Assembly (NCBI GenBank): GCA_014380965.1
Contig: JACMIV010000297.1
Location: forward strand, 1 to 5,598
DNA length: 5,598 bases
Direction of reading: 5' to 3'
From: Rhizobiaceae bacterium
GTDB lineage: Bacteria; Pseudomonadota; Alphaproteobacteria; Rhizobiales; Rhizobiaceae
Part shown: positions 5,227-5,598 of the stretch, one piece after another
Layout: each line of letters opens with the position of its first letter
Numbering within the stretch: the first letter of the stretch is position 1
Program-made: the position numbers and the translations under genes
Notes under the pieces: model-generated
Seen by the model: the letters and a program-made list of their open reading frames with translations, nothing else
Database searches by the model: none
Told to the model about the DNA's origin: nothing

Positions 5227-5404
5227 AGTTCATGGGGAGAACCGGTTTCGGGATTTCCGAACGCGACGGGCGAAGCCGCAAAATCCCAGAGTTCGGTGAA
5301 TTACGCCGGACCTCGACGAACGCGCGAATGAGCTGTGGCGACGACCGACGGGCGGTAGGATTTTTACGGGCATTCCTCGTTGCGACGCCGCCGCCTCAGC
5401 TTCC
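5227..5404. other. Convergent intergenic region with possible hairpins
   Basis: This spacer lies between the chemoreceptor (plus) and the permease (minus) 3' ends. Two mutually exclusive pairings are visible: GGGATTT (5250-5256) with AAATCCC (5281-5287), and CGGTTTCG (5243-5250) with CGAAGCCG (5271-5278) including one G-T pair. A smaller hairpin TTCGG-GATTT-CCGAA (5247-5261) also competes. AGAGTTC is repeated at 5225-5231 and 5288-5294. Further on, ACCG-ACGGG-CGGT (5344-5356) is followed by TTTTT (5361-5365), a weak terminator candidate for the plus strand. No gene is supported here. Confidence 0.4.
5344..5365 (+). terminator. Weak rho-independent terminator candidate after the chemoreceptor gene
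   Basis: A 4-bp GC stem (ACCG/CGGT) with loop ACGGG is followed after AGGA by five T residues. The stem is short and the gap before the T-run is longer than usual, so this is tentative. Confidence 0.2.
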
Positions 5405-5598
5405 TCAAGCCTTCAGCCGGTACCCCGTCCGGAAGATCCACCAGATTCCGACGAGGCACGCCGTCATGAACACCAGCGTCATCGTAAGGCTCAATCCCAC
5501 CCCGACGTCCGAAATGCCGTAGAAGCTCCAGCGAAAACCGCTGACCAGGTACACCACCGGATTAAACAAGGCGATCTTCTGCCACACTGGTGGCAGCA
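5405..5598 (-). CDS. ABC-2 type transporter permease, C-terminal fragment (5' part outside window)
   Basis: The last 63 codons of an inner-membrane permease subunit of an ABC exporter, the kind that pairs with a separate ATPase in multidrug, polysaccharide or drug-resistance-type systems. The frame is open to the window edge, reading [17 protein letters not shown] at the start, so the GTG at 5587 is an internal Val and not the start. The motif [17 protein letters not shown], the final transmembrane helix ([19 protein letters not shown]) and the end RTGYRLKA are characteristic of the C-terminus of ABC-2 membrane proteins of the YadH/NodJ-like group. About 190-200 N-terminal residues would lie outside. 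It converges with the chemoreceptor gene. The substrate cannot be judged from this fragment. Confidence 0.88.
   Translation of the reverse strand, partial: LPPVWQKIALFNPVVYLVSGFRWSFYGISDVGVGLSLTMTLVFMTACLVGIWWIFRTGYRLKA

Noticed and set aside
5232..5522. Plus-strand frame of 96 codons at the right end
   Set aside because: It is antisense to the permease C-terminus, which has clear family motifs and a matching stop.
5405..5587. Permease fragment as a complete 60-residue small protein starting at GTG 5587
   Set aside because: The frame stays open upstream to the window edge and the added residues LPP continue the ABC-2 family pattern, so this is a truncated view of a longer gene.
1..5598. CRISPR array, tRNA, rRNA, insertion sequence or phage gene
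   Set aside because: No regularly spaced repeats, cloverleaf-like sequence, transposase or long terminal inverted repeats were seen.

Overview
The window is GC-rich chromosomal DNA with strong codon bias. Its gene content and gene order point to an alphaproteobacterium, most likely of the Hyphomicrobiales (Rhizobiales). The signs are a gap gene divergent from a DUF4164-zapA pair, a probable 6S RNA gene just after zapA, and a chemoreceptor with the alphaproteobacterial NAGVEAARAG signature. I cannot name the genus. Most long open frames opposite the real genes are by-products of the high GC content.

Layout, left to right. (1) Positions 1-917, minus strand: the first 305 codons of gap (NAD-dependent glyceraldehyde-3-phosphate dehydrogenase); its C-terminus lies outside the window. 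(2) Positions 918-1354: a divergent control region with the gap ribosome-binding site, a terminator-like hairpin in the gap leader, two dyads and a 10-bp direct repeat. (3) Positions 1355-2005, plus strand: a tight two-gene unit, a DUF4164 coiled-coil protein and the cell-division protein ZapA. (4) Positions about 2006-2155: a candidate 6S RNA (ssrS), supported by position and by a long imperfect rod-like fold. (5) Positions 2156-2290: a less GC-rich upstream region with short repeats. (6) Positions 2291-5226, plus strand: a probable two-gene operon of an exported di-haem cytochrome c peroxidase/MauG-family protein and a transmembrane methyl-accepting chemotaxis protein. The second gene starts 8 bases after the first one's stop, and its ribosome-binding site overlaps that stop. 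(7) Positions 5227-5404: a convergent intergenic region with possible hairpins. (8) Positions 5405-5598, minus strand: the C-terminal end of an ABC-2 type transporter permease.

How the parts relate: gap is central glycolysis/gluconeogenesis; DUF4164-zapA-6S is a housekeeping cluster for division and stationary-phase transcription control. The peroxidase-chemoreceptor pair looks like an accessory insertion at the place where many proteobacteria carry the 5-formyltetrahydrofolate cyclo-ligase gene. The pairing suggests, by inference only, a link between periplasmic peroxide or redox chemistry and motility. This pair is the most interesting part of the window.
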